DNA of 64,000 nt from Zobellia alginiliquefaciens (GTDB taxonomy: Bacteria > Bacteroidota > Bacteroidia > Flavobacteriales > Flavobacteriaceae). The notes under the pieces are model-generated. The model made no database searches and was not told the origin of the DNA. It saw only the letters and a list, made by a program, of their open reading frames with translations. The stretch's first letter is position 1; each line of letters starts with the position of its first letter. Both the position numbers and the translations under genes were made by a program. The DNA is taken from NCBI RefSeq assembly GCF_029323795.1, contig NZ_CP119758.1, forward strand, positions 3,162,001 through 3,226,000, given 5' to 3'. Below, piece after piece: positions 1 through 7,612 of the stretch.

Positions 1-2
1 CC

Positions 3-905
3 TACAATCTTATTTATTTATCTCCGGAGGAACTAAATCTTCAGAAGGAAGTAGATTCGGTATTTGATGCTATTAATCATTCGTTGTCTACTTATATTCC
101 GGCGTCGGATATTTCTAAAATAAATAAAGGAGACTCTACTTTAGTGGTCGACTCCATGTTTCAAGAAGTATTTAAGCAGTCTCAAGAGGTTTATGAGGCT
201 ACTAACGGTTATTTTGACCCTACTGTGGGCACATTGGTAAATGCATGGGGTTTTGGGCCTGAAAAGCAGATACAAATGGATAGCACGCGTGTGGATAGTT
301 TGTTAGAATATGTAGGCTTTAATAAGGTAGAACTAACGGCTGTGAATACTATTAGAAAACGAAACCCTAATATCTATTTTGATTTTAATGCTATTGCTAA
401 AGGATATTCTATAGATAGACTGGCAAAGTTGATGGATGCTAAGGGCGTTGAAAATTACTTATTGGAAGTAGGAGGGGAGCTCGTTGCAAAAGGACAAAAC
501 CAATTGAAGCAAAAACCATGGATTGTGGGAATAGATGACCCAACGGTAGAAAATGCCAGAAAACTGAAAGCAACAATACGCTTACAGGATAAGGCATTAG
601 CTTCATCGGGTAATTATAGGCATTTTAGAGAAGATCCTGTTACGGGTACAAAGTTTGTACATACAATTGATCCCACCACGGGTTTTACTAAGAATGCCAA
701 TACACTAGCAGCTACAGTTCTGGCCGATAATTGTGCCAAGGCAGATGCCTATGCCACTTCTTTTATGGCGATGGATTTGGAACTTGTTCTAAAATTATTA
801 AGAACAAAGCAAGAGCTAGAGGCTTACATCATATTTATTGATGAAAAGGGAGAAATTCAAGAGTTTATGACTCCTGGCTTTGAAGCTTTGGTAACTAAGA
901 GTTAA
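3..905 (+). CDS. apbE: FAD:protein FMN transferase (ApbE family), 5' end outside window
   Basis: The reading frame is open from base 3, so the gene begins before the window; the TTG at 84 is internal. ApbE enzymes are Mg-dependent periplasmic or lipoprotein transferases that attach FMN from FAD to threonine residues of proteins such as Na+-NQR and Rnf subunits. Visible family hallmarks are an STYIPASDISKIN-type segment near the start, FDFNAIAKGYSIDRLAK, the VGGELVAKG motif, and a C-terminal HTIDPTTGFT segment followed by the DNCAKADAYAT region. The N-terminal signal or lipobox lies outside the window. In Flavobacteriia this gene often follows the nqr operon, which cannot be checked here. The 3' end overlaps the convergent methyltransferase gene by 4 bases. 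Confidence 0.9.
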   Translation, partial: YNLIYLSPEELNLQKEVDSVFDAINHSLSTYIPASDISKINKGDSTLVVDSMFQEVFKQSQEVYEATNGYFDPTVGTLVNAWGFGPEKQIQMDSTRVDSLLEYVGFNKVELTAVNTIRKRNPNIYFDFNAIAKGYSIDRLAKLMDAKGVENYLLEVGGELVAKGQNQLKQKPWIVGIDDPTVENARKLKATIRLQDKALASSGNYRHFREDPVTGTKFVHTIDPTTGFTKNANTLAATVLADNCAKADAYATSFMAMDLELVLKLLRTKQELEAYIIFIDEKGEIQEFMTPGFEALVTKS

Positions 906-1672
906 AGAGGTTTTTTTACAAAGGGAATGATTTCTCCTTTAGCAAGTCTGTATCGGTCTATATCTTCAGGGGATAACGTGGCTGTATAATCTACTTCATC
1001 CACGATAAAACCGATGCTTCTTAATTTATCAAAATAGTCCCATCCGTAAATGCGAACGTGGTCATATTGACCAAATATTTTGGTACGTTCTTTTTTATCG
1101 GTAATAGAATCATCTTCAAAAGTAATTTTGCGATCCAAGTCTTGTGGGATTTGCAAGATTGCCCAGCCTCCTTTTTTAAGTACCCGATATAATTCTTGCA
1201 TCGCTTTAGTGTCATCCGGAATATGTTCAAGAACATGGTTACAAAAAATAACATCAAAAGAATTGTCCTCAAAAGGTAAATTGCAAATATCTGCTTTTAC
1301 ATCTGCCAATGGGGATAAGAGGTCCGTAGTTATGTACTCTAGATTCTTTAGTTTTCTAAATCGTTTATAAAAAGCTTGTTCTGGCGCAAAGTGGAGTACT
1401 TTTAATTTCTCGGTAAAGAAATTGGTCTCGTTCTTTAAATAAAGCCACAGCAAACGATGTCTCTCCAATGAAAGGGTAAATGGCGAGAGAATATTTTCCC
1501 GCGGACTTTCATAGCCGTATGGAAGAAAACTTTTAAATTTCTTTCCGTCAATAGGATCTTCATAGCGATTGCCCCGCATCCATAACCCCAATAGAGGCCG
1601 CACCAGATAGCTTAATCTAATGAGTAAGGGCCTTGGAACGGCATTCAGAATAAACTTAAAAATTTTAGACAC
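902..1672 (-). CDS. class I SAM-dependent methyltransferase (Methyltransf_11 type), substrate unknown
   Basis: This 256-aa protein has a methyltransferase core in its middle and C-terminal half. The first SAM loop is atypical (LKVLHFAPEQAFYKRFRK instead of a glycine-rich loop). It is followed by an acidic strand end (ITTDLL), the DICNLPFEDNSFDVIFCNHV segment with LEHIP, and the YRVLKKGGWAILQIPQ strand-loop typical of Methyltransf_11 proteins. The N-terminal 80 residues are basic and hydrophobic and could contact the membrane. It is the last gene of a minus-strand run with gpmI and map, 42 bases after map, so co-transcription is likely. The acceptor cannot be predicted from sequence. Confidence 0.75.
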   Translation of the reverse strand: MSKIFKFILNAVPRPLLIRLSYLVRPLLGLWMRGNRYEDPIDGKKFKSFLPYGYESPRENILSPFTLSLERHRLLWLYLKNETNFFTEKLKVLHFAPEQAFYKRFRKLKNLEYITTDLLSPLADVKADICNLPFEDNSFDVIFCNHVLEHIPDDTKAMQELYRVLKKGGWAILQIPQDLDRKITFEDDSITDKKERTKIFGQYDHVRIYGWDYFDKLRSIGFIVDEVDYTATLSPEDIDRYRLAKGEIIPFVKKPL

Positions 1673-1714
1673 GTGTTACATCAATTAGCACAGATTACCT
1701 TTGCAGACCTAGGT

Positions 1715-2533
1715 TTAAAGAGCCAATTTTGTCTGACGAAAATTGTCTTCTTCATCACTTTCAATGCCTAAGGCTTTGTAAATGTACTGATACGTAGACA
1801 GCAATTCAGGTTTACCATTTACAATGGCCACGTTGTGCTCAAAGTGCGCACTTGGTTGTCCATCTGCTGTCAATATAGTCCAACCGTCCTTAAGTTGTTT
1901 TATGCGCCTAGTGCCCATGTTAATCATAGGTTCAATGGCAACTACAAGTCCTTCTTTAAATTGTTTACCACGACCACGTTTACCGTAGTTGGGCATTTCT
2001 GGACCTTCATGCAATGATTTTCCTAGCCCATGTCCTACTAACTCGCGAACAACACCGTACCCGTGGTTCTCACAGTAATTCTGAATGGCAAAAGCAACAT
2101 CGCCCACTCGGTTACCGGTCTTGAATTGTGAAATACCAAGATATAAAGATTCCTTGGTTACCTTCAGAAGTTTTGCAGTCTCAGGTGCAATTTCTCCAAC
2201 AGGAAAGGTATAGGCATGATCACCGTAATACCCATTCTTTAAGGCACCACAATCCACCGAAATAATATCACCTTCTTTCAGTGGTTCTGCGTTTGGAATA
2301 CCGTGAACTACTTGAGCGTTAGGGCTCATGTTCAAAGTATTCGGAAAGTCGTACATTCCTAAGAAACCTGGTTCAGCACCCTGTTCCCTAATAAAATCTT
2401 CAGCTAATTTATCAAGATATAGGGCGGTGACACCTGGTTTTATTTCCGATGCCAGCATGCCCAAAGTTTTTGATACCACCAAGGCGCTTTCGCGCATTAG
2501 TTCTATTTCTTCGGGTGTTTTTAATTTAATCAT
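1715..2533 (-). CDS. map: type I methionine aminopeptidase
   Basis: The 272-aa enzyme removes the initiator methionine from nascent proteins in the cytoplasm. All five metal ligands of the pita-bread fold are visible: D94 in SVDCG, D105 in GDHAYTF, H168 in LVGHGLGKSLHE, E201 in AIEPM and E232 in HFEHNVAIV. H77 in VVHGIPN is the usual substrate-side histidine. The length is slightly above the bacterial norm of about 250-265 aa because of a short C-terminal tail. It lies 32 bases after gpmI on the same strand and probably shares its transcript. Confidence 0.95.
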   Translation of the reverse strand: MIKLKTPEEIELMRESALVVSKTLGMLASEIKPGVTALYLDKLAEDFIREQGAEPGFLGMYDFPNTLNMSPNAQVVHGIPNAEPLKEGDIISVDCGALKNGYYGDHAYTFPVGEIAPETAKLLKVTKESLYLGISQFKTGNRVGDVAFAIQNYCENHGYGVVRELVGHGLGKSLHEGPEMPNYGKRGRGKQFKEGLVVAIEPMINMGTRRIKQLKDGWTILTADGQPSAHFEHNVAIVNGKPELLSTYQYIYKALGIESDEEDNFRQTKLAL

Positions 2534-2565
2534 AGCGGCAAAGGTAAAATATTTGATGTTAATTT

Positions 2566-4083
2566 TTATACAAGAGCTTCTCTTGTCATTAATTCTGGTT
2601 GAGGTACACCCAATAATTTCAAAATAGTTGGTGCAATATCACCTAAAACACCATCTTTAATTGCTTTAATGTCCTTGTCCACTAAAATTAATGGAACAGG
2701 GTTAGTTGTATGAGCTGTATTTGGACTACCATCAGGGTTGACCATAGTATCACAGTTACCGTGATCGGCAATTACAATAGAAGTATACCCGTTATCTAGT
2801 CCAGCGGTTACTACAGCTTTTGCACACTCGTCAACTACTTCACAGGCTTTAATTGCCGCTTCCATAACGCCGGTATGACCCACCATGTCCGGGTTGGCGA
2901 AGTTTAAACAAACAAAATCTACCTCTCCTTTTTGTAACTCGGGAATAATCGCATCTTTAATTTCATAAGCACTCATTTCAGGTTGTAAATCGTAAGTAGC
3001 CACTTTTGGAGAAGGGCACAAAAGACGTTGTTCTCCATCAAAAGGCTCTTCACGACCGCCATTAAAGAAAAAAGTTACGTGAGGATATTTTTCGGTTTCC
3101 GCAATACGAATCTGCTTTTTATGGGCTCTTTCTAAGACTTCACCAAGCGTGTCCTCTATGTTTGCTTTGTCATAAACCACATGAACACCATTGTAAGAGG
3201 CATCATAGTTGGTAAGCGTTACGTAGTAAAGTTTTAGTTTGTGCATGTTTTGTTCATGCATATCGGTTTGACTCAATACTTCGGTAAGTTCACGGCCACG
3301 GTCCGTTCTGAAGTTGAAGAAAATAACAACATCATCTTCGGATATTTTAGCAACAGGGTTTCCACTGCTATCGGTCATTACTATAGGTTCAATAAACTCA
3401 TCGGTAACGCCATTGTCATAATTCGCTTGCATTTTAGCACCGATGTCGGTAGTTTTTTCGCCTTCGGCATTTACCATTACATCGTACGCTTTTTTCACTC
3501 GTTCCCACCGCTTGTCACGGTCCATGGCAAAATATCTACCTATTACAGAAGCTAATTGGGTGTTTTTACCAGAAGCAAAATCACTAAGATCCGTTAAAAA
3601 GCCTTTTCCACTTTTGGGGTCAACATCTCTACCATCGGTGAAAGCATGAACGTACATATTCTGTACACCAGAATCGTTTCCGGCCTTAATAAGACCCTTT
3701 ATGTGGTTAATATGGCTATGAACACCACCATTGCTCACCAAACCTAAAAAGTGTACAGGCTTGTTGTTTTCTTTAGCATAGGTGAAAGCCTCTCGTAAGG
3801 CTTTTTCATCTTTAAGCGTATTTTCTTTAACCGCTAAATTAATTTTAGCTAAATCTTGGTAGACGATACGGCCTGCACCTAGGTTCATATGGCCTACTTC
3901 ACTATTTCCCATTTGACCTTCGGGAAGACCAACATTCATACCGTCCGTAAGAAGGTTTGCATTTGGGTAGTCTTTATATAGGGAGTCAACAAATGGAGTG
4001 TTTGCATTATCTATTGCGGAGACCTTTGGGTTGGGAGACTTGCCCCAACCATCAAGAATCATAAGGATTACTTTTTTGTTCAT
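2566..4083 (-). CDS. gpmI: 2,3-bisphosphoglycerate-independent phosphoglycerate mutase
   Basis: This 505-aa cytoplasmic enzyme interconverts 3- and 2-phosphoglycerate in glycolysis and gluconeogenesis using two Mn ions and a phosphoserine intermediate. The catalytic serine is S61 in GQMGNSEVGHMNLGAGR; D11 in LMILDGWG is a metal ligand. DGRDVDPKSG, the FFNFRTDRGRE segment, IADHGNCDTM and NTAHTTNPVPLIL complete the alkaline-phosphatase-like active site. Length is normal for the family. It is the first gene of the gpmI-map-methyltransferase unit and has a good promoter match just upstream. Confidence 0.96.
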   Translation of the reverse strand: MNKKVILMILDGWGKSPNPKVSAIDNANTPFVDSLYKDYPNANLLTDGMNVGLPEGQMGNSEVGHMNLGAGRIVYQDLAKINLAVKENTLKDEKALREAFTYAKENNKPVHFLGLVSNGGVHSHINHIKGLIKAGNDSGVQNMYVHAFTDGRDVDPKSGKGFLTDLSDFASGKNTQLASVIGRYFAMDRDKRWERVKKAYDVMVNAEGEKTTDIGAKMQANYDNGVTDEFIEPIVMTDSSGNPVAKISEDDVVIFFNFRTDRGRELTEVLSQTDMHEQNMHKLKLYYVTLTNYDASYNGVHVVYDKANIEDTLGEVLERAHKKQIRIAETEKYPHVTFFFNGGREEPFDGEQRLLCPSPKVATYDLQPEMSAYEIKDAIIPELQKGEVDFVCLNFANPDMVGHTGVMEAAIKACEVVDECAKAVVTAGLDNGYTSIVIADHGNCDTMVNPDGSPNTAHTTNPVPLILVDKDIKAIKDGVLGDIAPTILKLLGVPQPELMTREALV

Positions 4084-4426
4084 GGCTTTGATAAATTAGA
4101 TTTCCAAAAGTACTGTGATCTAAGAGGAAATGCCAATTATAGGGCTGCTTTTTTAATGTGATTTCAGCTTTGTTAGAGATGCCACATTTTTGCTGTCTCC
4201 TGCCGAATTTTTTTTAATTCGAGGTAAATAAAATGAGGGTAAGAAAACTTTTTACAATTTTATAAATTTAATTTTATGGATTGATTATCAGTTTTTTAAT
4301 TGGGTGTTATCAAAATTCACTTTTGTTAAAATTGTGTTATTATGGCCTTGGTGCTGTAACAATATCGCAAATAACCAGTCTATCTTTATACAATCAAATA
4401 ATATTCATCAATTTAAATCATTCATC
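4084..4426. other. divergent intergenic region between gpmI and ankyrin gene
   Basis: The 343 bases hold the gpmI promoter at the left and then AT-rich sequence. A weak TATCTTTA box at 4381-4388 could serve the ankyrin gene but lacks a properly spaced -33 element. An open frame running upstream from the ankyrin start to 4304 has no signal-peptide logic and is not considered coding. No RNA gene or repeat was seen. Confidence 0.5.
4105..4136 (-). promoter_or_regulatory. putative promoter of gpmI (TTG-N21-TACTTTTG)
   Basis: On the minus strand TACTTTTG (bases 4105-4112) fits the Bacteroidetes -7 box TAnnTTTG. A TTG at 4134-4136 lies 21 bases upstream as the -33 element. The box ends 21 bases before the gpmI start. 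The match was found by eye only. Confidence 0.5.
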
Positions 4427-4819
4427 ATGAGAAAAACGTTTTTAACTTTCGCAATGGCCTGTTTGGTCGGAACTTCAGCCGTAATGGCCAATGAAACAAT
4501 CGCAACTACGGATGCACCTACATTTGAAATGTACGATGCTGCAGATGTATCTACATTCTGTAAAGCAATAATGCAAGGAGATGTGGATACCGTAAAAAAA
4601 CTAATAGAACTTGGCGAAGACGTCAATAAAAAATCTTTGGGTATGACACCGGCCATCTTTGCAGCCCGTTATAACAAAGCGGAGATTTTAGAAGTATTGA
4701 TAAATAACGGGGCCAACTTAAAAATTAAATGTGATAAAGGTTATTCCGTTAAAAAATATGCAGAACTATCAAATGCATCGGATGCCCTTGCGGTAATCGA
4801 AACTGCGATGGGAAGCTAA
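4427..4819 (+). CDS. small secreted ankyrin-repeat protein
   Basis: The 130-aa protein starts at 4427 because MRKTFLTFAMACLVGTSA with VMA is a clean signal peptide; the frame extends upstream to 4304 without such a feature. After an acidic spacer, residues about 45-125 form roughly two ankyrin repeats (MTPAIFAARYNKAEILEVLI and a preceding DVDTVKKLIELGEDVNKK helix pair). Ankyrin repeats mediate protein contacts, so it may be a periplasmic binding or inhibitor protein, but the partner is unknown. It is monocistronic with a strong terminator just downstream. Confidence 0.8.
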   Translation: MRKTFLTFAMACLVGTSAVMANETIATTDAPTFEMYDAADVSTFCKAIMQGDVDTVKKLIELGEDVNKKSLGMTPAIFAARYNKAEILEVLINNGANLKIKCDKGYSVKKYAELSNASDALAVIETAMGS

Positions 4820-4854
4820 CAATTTGAATTAGCCCAATTGCTATGAAAAACAAA

Positions 4855-4889
4855 GAACCCGGCCATAGAAATATGGACGGGTTTTTTTT
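4855..4889 (+). terminator. rho-independent terminator after ankyrin gene
   Basis: The stem AACCCG/CGGGTT, extended inside by a second short helix (CCAT/ATGG), is followed by a run of eight T. It lies 36 bases after the stop codon. Confidence 0.8.
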
Positions 4890-4928
4890 CATATAGTATC
4901 TCGTAAAAGAGCGGTAAAGCGCTGCGGA

Positions 4929-5096
4929 TTAAAATTCAAATCCGTTTATGGCTCTGTGTACAAACGCGTAAATTGCCATAAACAACATTAATCCACAAAA
5001 TACCGAATAGGCCTTCAGAAGTATTACTACTAATTCAGGTTTGCAGTTCTCAAATGCTTCGGTATATAAATTTTTAAAGTGCAATAGTGTTCCCAT
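4929..5096 (-). CDS. 55-aa putative membrane protein, DUF6747-like
   Basis: A complete small frame starts with MGTLLHFKNLYTEAFENCKP and ends with HRAINGFEF and a TAA. Residues about 21-48 form one hydrophobic segment (LVVILLKAYSVFCGLMLF, then MAIYAFV), so it is probably a single-pass inner-membrane protein. The pattern of a short amphipathic start, one membrane helix and an aromatic F-E-F or F-x-F end recalls small Flavobacteriaceae proteins annotated DUF6747. That assignment is from memory and unverified. It lies between the ankyrin terminator and the M48 gene, and its stop codon is 40 bases from the terminator. Function unknown. Confidence 0.55.
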   Translation of the reverse strand: MGTLLHFKNLYTEAFENCKPELVVILLKAYSVFCGLMLFMAIYAFVHRAINGFEF

Positions 5097-5160
5097 ATAG
5101 TTTTATTTTAGATGCCTTGTCTAGGGGCATCGGTTAATGTAAAAGCTATAAGGGGTTAAA

Positions 5161-5178
5161 TTGTTGCGCAAGCAACGA
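5161..5178. other. short hairpin with GCAA tetraloop
   Basis: GTTGC-GCAA-GCAAC forms a perfect 5-bp stem closed by a GNRA-type loop, extended by two weaker pairs. It sits 65 bases upstream of the 55-aa gene start on the minus strand, within its likely leader or promoter region. No T-run follows on either strand. Confidence 0.3.
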
Positions 5179-5294
5179 GTAGTATTTGGGAGCCGTAAAG
5201 GTAGTCAAATTAGCGCACAACACTTTGCATTTCAACGAATTTAACAACCGTTCAAGGGATTTGTAAAATAAAAAATAATGGTCTCCAAAGAATC

Positions 5295-6059
5295 TTATTG
5301 GTTTCTGTACTTTTCTATGGATTCCTGTATTTTTTCCATTCTATTTTCAGGATCTGGGTGTGAGCTTTGAAATTCAGGCACACGGTTTGGACCTGCGGCC
5401 GCCTTTAGGATTTCCATGACTTTGATCATTTCTTCCGGTTGGTAGCCAGAATTCATCATGAGGAGAACTCCAAGATCGTCACTTTCCAATTCATCGCCGC
5501 GACCGTTTTTTAAAAGGATGTTCTGGCCTATTCCACCTATAAGATTACCTGCATCTGCGCCCACAGAGGCACCGGTAGCAAGTAATTGCCAATGTTCGCT
5601 CTCCGCAATACGTTCTGCGGAATGCCTACCGATAACATGGCCTATTTCATGACCGAGGACACCTGCCAACTGTGCTTCGTTAAGTTGTTTGAATAGGGCA
5701 TAGGTAATAAAAATAGGGCCTCCCGGCAGGGCAAAAGCATTTATAGTCTGATCATCTGCCAGTAAATGAAAATCATACTGATAGGGAGTTTCCCGTGCTA
5801 TACTGTTTTGTACAAGCTTGTTTCCTACCTGATCCACATAGGCCTGAAGTTTTTCGTCAGGATAAAGACCACCATATTGTTGCGCGATTTCCGGAGTGCT
5901 TTGAAGGCCAATGGCAATTTCTTGTTCGGCACTCATATTTATGGTCTGTATCCTTCCGGTATATGGGTTTTCTTCTTTACTGCTACAACGCTTAATAAAG
6001 GCAAATGCAACAATGGCCAAGCCAATGAATATCCTGATTTTCCAACTTCCTCCTCGCAT
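5295..6059 (-). CDS. M48 family metalloprotease (BepA/LoiP-like)
   Basis: This 254-aa zinc protease has one N-terminal hydrophobic segment (residues 8-21), so it is probably anchored in the envelope. C25 in KRCSS could be a lipidation site but the lipobox is poor. The zinc site is H137-E138-I-G-H141 with the third ligand in DELESDDLG. The C-terminal SSHPDPENRMEKI segment is typical of M48 proteases acting on outer-membrane proteins. Such enzymes degrade misfolded envelope proteins. It follows the M15 peptidase by 37 bases on the same strand, suggesting an envelope-maintenance pair. Confidence 0.88.
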   Translation of the reverse strand: MRGGSWKIRIFIGLAIVAFAFIKRCSSKEENPYTGRIQTINMSAEQEIAIGLQSTPEIAQQYGGLYPDEKLQAYVDQVGNKLVQNSIARETPYQYDFHLLADDQTINAFALPGGPIFITYALFKQLNEAQLAGVLGHEIGHVIGRHSAERIAESEHWQLLATGASVGADAGNLIGGIGQNILLKNGRGDELESDDLGVLLMMNSGYQPEEMIKVMEILKAAAGPNRVPEFQSSHPDPENRMEKIQESIEKYRNQ

Positions 6060-6096
6060 GGTATAGTGTTATTTAGCACTCCAATATACGAAAGAC

Positions 6097-6831
6097 TTAC
6101 AAAAGTTCTGTGTTGATATCCAGTATATTATCTTGAATGTAGTTGGTGAGGAAACCTTCGGTAAAATGTTCATTACCATAAAAATCCTCATCTTTCAACA
6201 ATTGCATAATATTTTTTCTGCGGAATTCCGTTAGCATAGGTATTGAAATGGGGGCATAGCTAAAGTGCCATGGTTCATATTTAAAACCTCGCCGTCCCGG
6301 GGTGTCCGTGTATACTAAATGAAAATCAAAATCTTTGGCGTTTTCATCCATCCATTTTTTAAAATCCGCATAAGGTTCGCCCTCGGCAAATTTGGAAGGG
6401 ACGAGCATATCTCCACTCACTTTTCGGTTCCCATCCACAATATCAATATCAGTTCCCCAATGATGACGACTGGTACCCGGAATAGTAGAGTATTCAATAA
6501 TTTTGTCAATGGCCGCCAGTGGGTCCATATTATTGTCATCTGTATATTTTAGGTATTTGCGTTCCCAGATAGAGCGTTGTCGCTCAAAATTACGATAACT
6601 GGAAACTACTTTTAAATCAATACCATCACTATACGCCGCTTTTTTCATTTCAACGAATGCATCATGTGCTTCTTTGCGTAAGTTAATGCCTTTTCCATAG
6701 AGTTTAATATCCGTTTTACCCATTAACTCTAAGATGCCATATTCAAAATCTTTAGAGAATGCCAAATTGGGCAGTGCTGCTAAAGTAAGGCCTGCAATTC
6801 CACTTTTTTTTATGAATGCTCGTCGTTCCAT
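6097..6831 (-). CDS. M15 (VanY/DacB-like) D-alanyl-D-alanine carboxypeptidase with Tat-type signal
   Basis: The start is set at 6831 because MERRAFIKKSG is followed by a hydrophobic stretch ending LAFSK. This is a twin-arginine-like signal, and a promoter box sits just upstream. Zinc-site motifs are S121-x-H123-x-x-G126-x-x-x-D130 (SRHHWGTDID) and E186-P-W-H189. VanY-family enzymes cut D-Ala-D-Ala or related bonds in peptidoglycan stem peptides. The 244-aa length matches a single M15B domain plus signal. The first motif reads D instead of the usual A two residues before the zinc aspartate. It is probably co-transcribed with the M48 gene downstream. Confidence 0.85.
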   Translation of the reverse strand: MERRAFIKKSGIAGLTLAALPNLAFSKDFEYGILELMGKTDIKLYGKGINLRKEAHDAFVEMKKAAYSDGIDLKVVSSYRNFERQRSIWERKYLKYTDDNNMDPLAAIDKIIEYSTIPGTSRHHWGTDIDIVDGNRKVSGDMLVPSKFAEGEPYADFKKWMDENAKDFDFHLVYTDTPGRRGFKYEPWHFSYAPISIPMLTEFRRKNIMQLLKDEDFYGNEHFTEGFLTNYIQDNILDINTELL

Positions 6832-6867
6832 TGTATCAATTGAATTTAGTCGTGATGACAATCTATA

Positions 6868-6875
6868 CAAAGATA
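6868..6875 (-). promoter_or_regulatory. putative -7 box of the M15-M48 unit
   Basis: The minus strand reads TATCTTTG, an exact TAnnTTTG match, 36 bases upstream of the chosen start at 6831. No convincing -33 element was found at normal spacing. The box supports the shorter start. Confidence 0.35.
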
Positions 6876-7069
6876 CCCAAATTTAGTGCCAAGTATAGAT
6901 TGTAGTTGTATTACTAACGTTTGAAGGTGTCTTTATTGTGTGATTTTTGTCCTGGTTGTTGAAAAATAATTTAATTTTTTTGAATGTAACGATAAGTAGG
7001 TTTACAGATTTATAAGTCGTTCAACTTAAATTTTAAAAGGGATACAACCGTTAAATTATCTGCTTTGGG

Positions 7070-7077
7070 TACATTTG
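7070..7077 (+). promoter_or_regulatory. putative -7 box upstream of TlpA-like gene
   Basis: TACATTTG fits TAnnTTTG and ends 22 bases before the ATG at 7100. The -33 element is not clear. Confidence 0.35.
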
Positions 7078-7099
7078 TTCTTCGCATTGTGCTATTAAA

Positions 7100-7612
7100 A
7101 TGGAAGGAAAATATAGGTTTTTTATATGTTGTTGGTTGCTTTTGGTATCCTGCCAAGAGGTTTCTAAAAAAGGCACGGTAGATACAGGTATTAAAGATAC
7201 AGTTCACGAACGTGCGGAAGATACCACATATTCAGATTTGGAAGGCAATACTATAGCTCTATCTAGCTTTAAAGGAAAACGGATTCTCCTTAATTTTTGG
7301 GCAACGTGGTGTAGACCCTGTATAGAGGAAATGCCAAGTTTGTTGAAGGCTAAGCGTATTTTAGAAAATGAAGGGTACGTCATTCTTTTAGCTTCAGATG
7401 AGTCACTAAAAGAAATAAAAGGATTTAAGGAGTCGGAGTCGTTTGAATTTAATTATATAAGATATAATGGTGCTTTTTCGCAATTAAATATTCATGCGTT
7501 ACCCACCACTTTTATCTATAATGAGTCCGGTAAAAAGGTTGAAAAGATTGTAGGTGCTACGGATTGGGATTCACCGGAAATGATTAAAAAATTAAAAGAG
7601 ATACACAAATGA
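7100..7612 (+). CDS. TlpA/ResA-like thioredoxin-fold lipoprotein
   Basis: The 170-aa protein has a lipoprotein signal (FFICCWLLLVSC) and a thioredoxin fold with the active-site motif W-C71-R-P-C74 in NFWATWCRPCIEEMPSLLK, and a cis-proline region HALPTTFIYN. It should work in the periplasm as a thiol-disulfide oxidoreductase that reduces cysteines of a client, as TlpA and ResA do for CuA or cytochrome c proteins. Its stop overlaps the start of the next gene (ATGA). That gene encodes a lipoprotein with a CxCC motif, which is a plausible client. Confidence 0.88.
   Translation: MEGKYRFFICCWLLLVSCQEVSKKGTVDTGIKDTVHERAEDTTYSDLEGNTIALSSFKGKRILLNFWATWCRPCIEEMPSLLKAKRILENEGYVILLASDESLKEIKGFKESESFEFNYIRYNGAFSQLNIHALPTTFIYNESGKKVEKIVGATDWDSPEMIKKLKEIHK

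Noticed and set aside
84-905. ApbE starting at the TTG at 84
   Set aside because: The frame is open and family-like back to base 3, so the true start lies outside the window.
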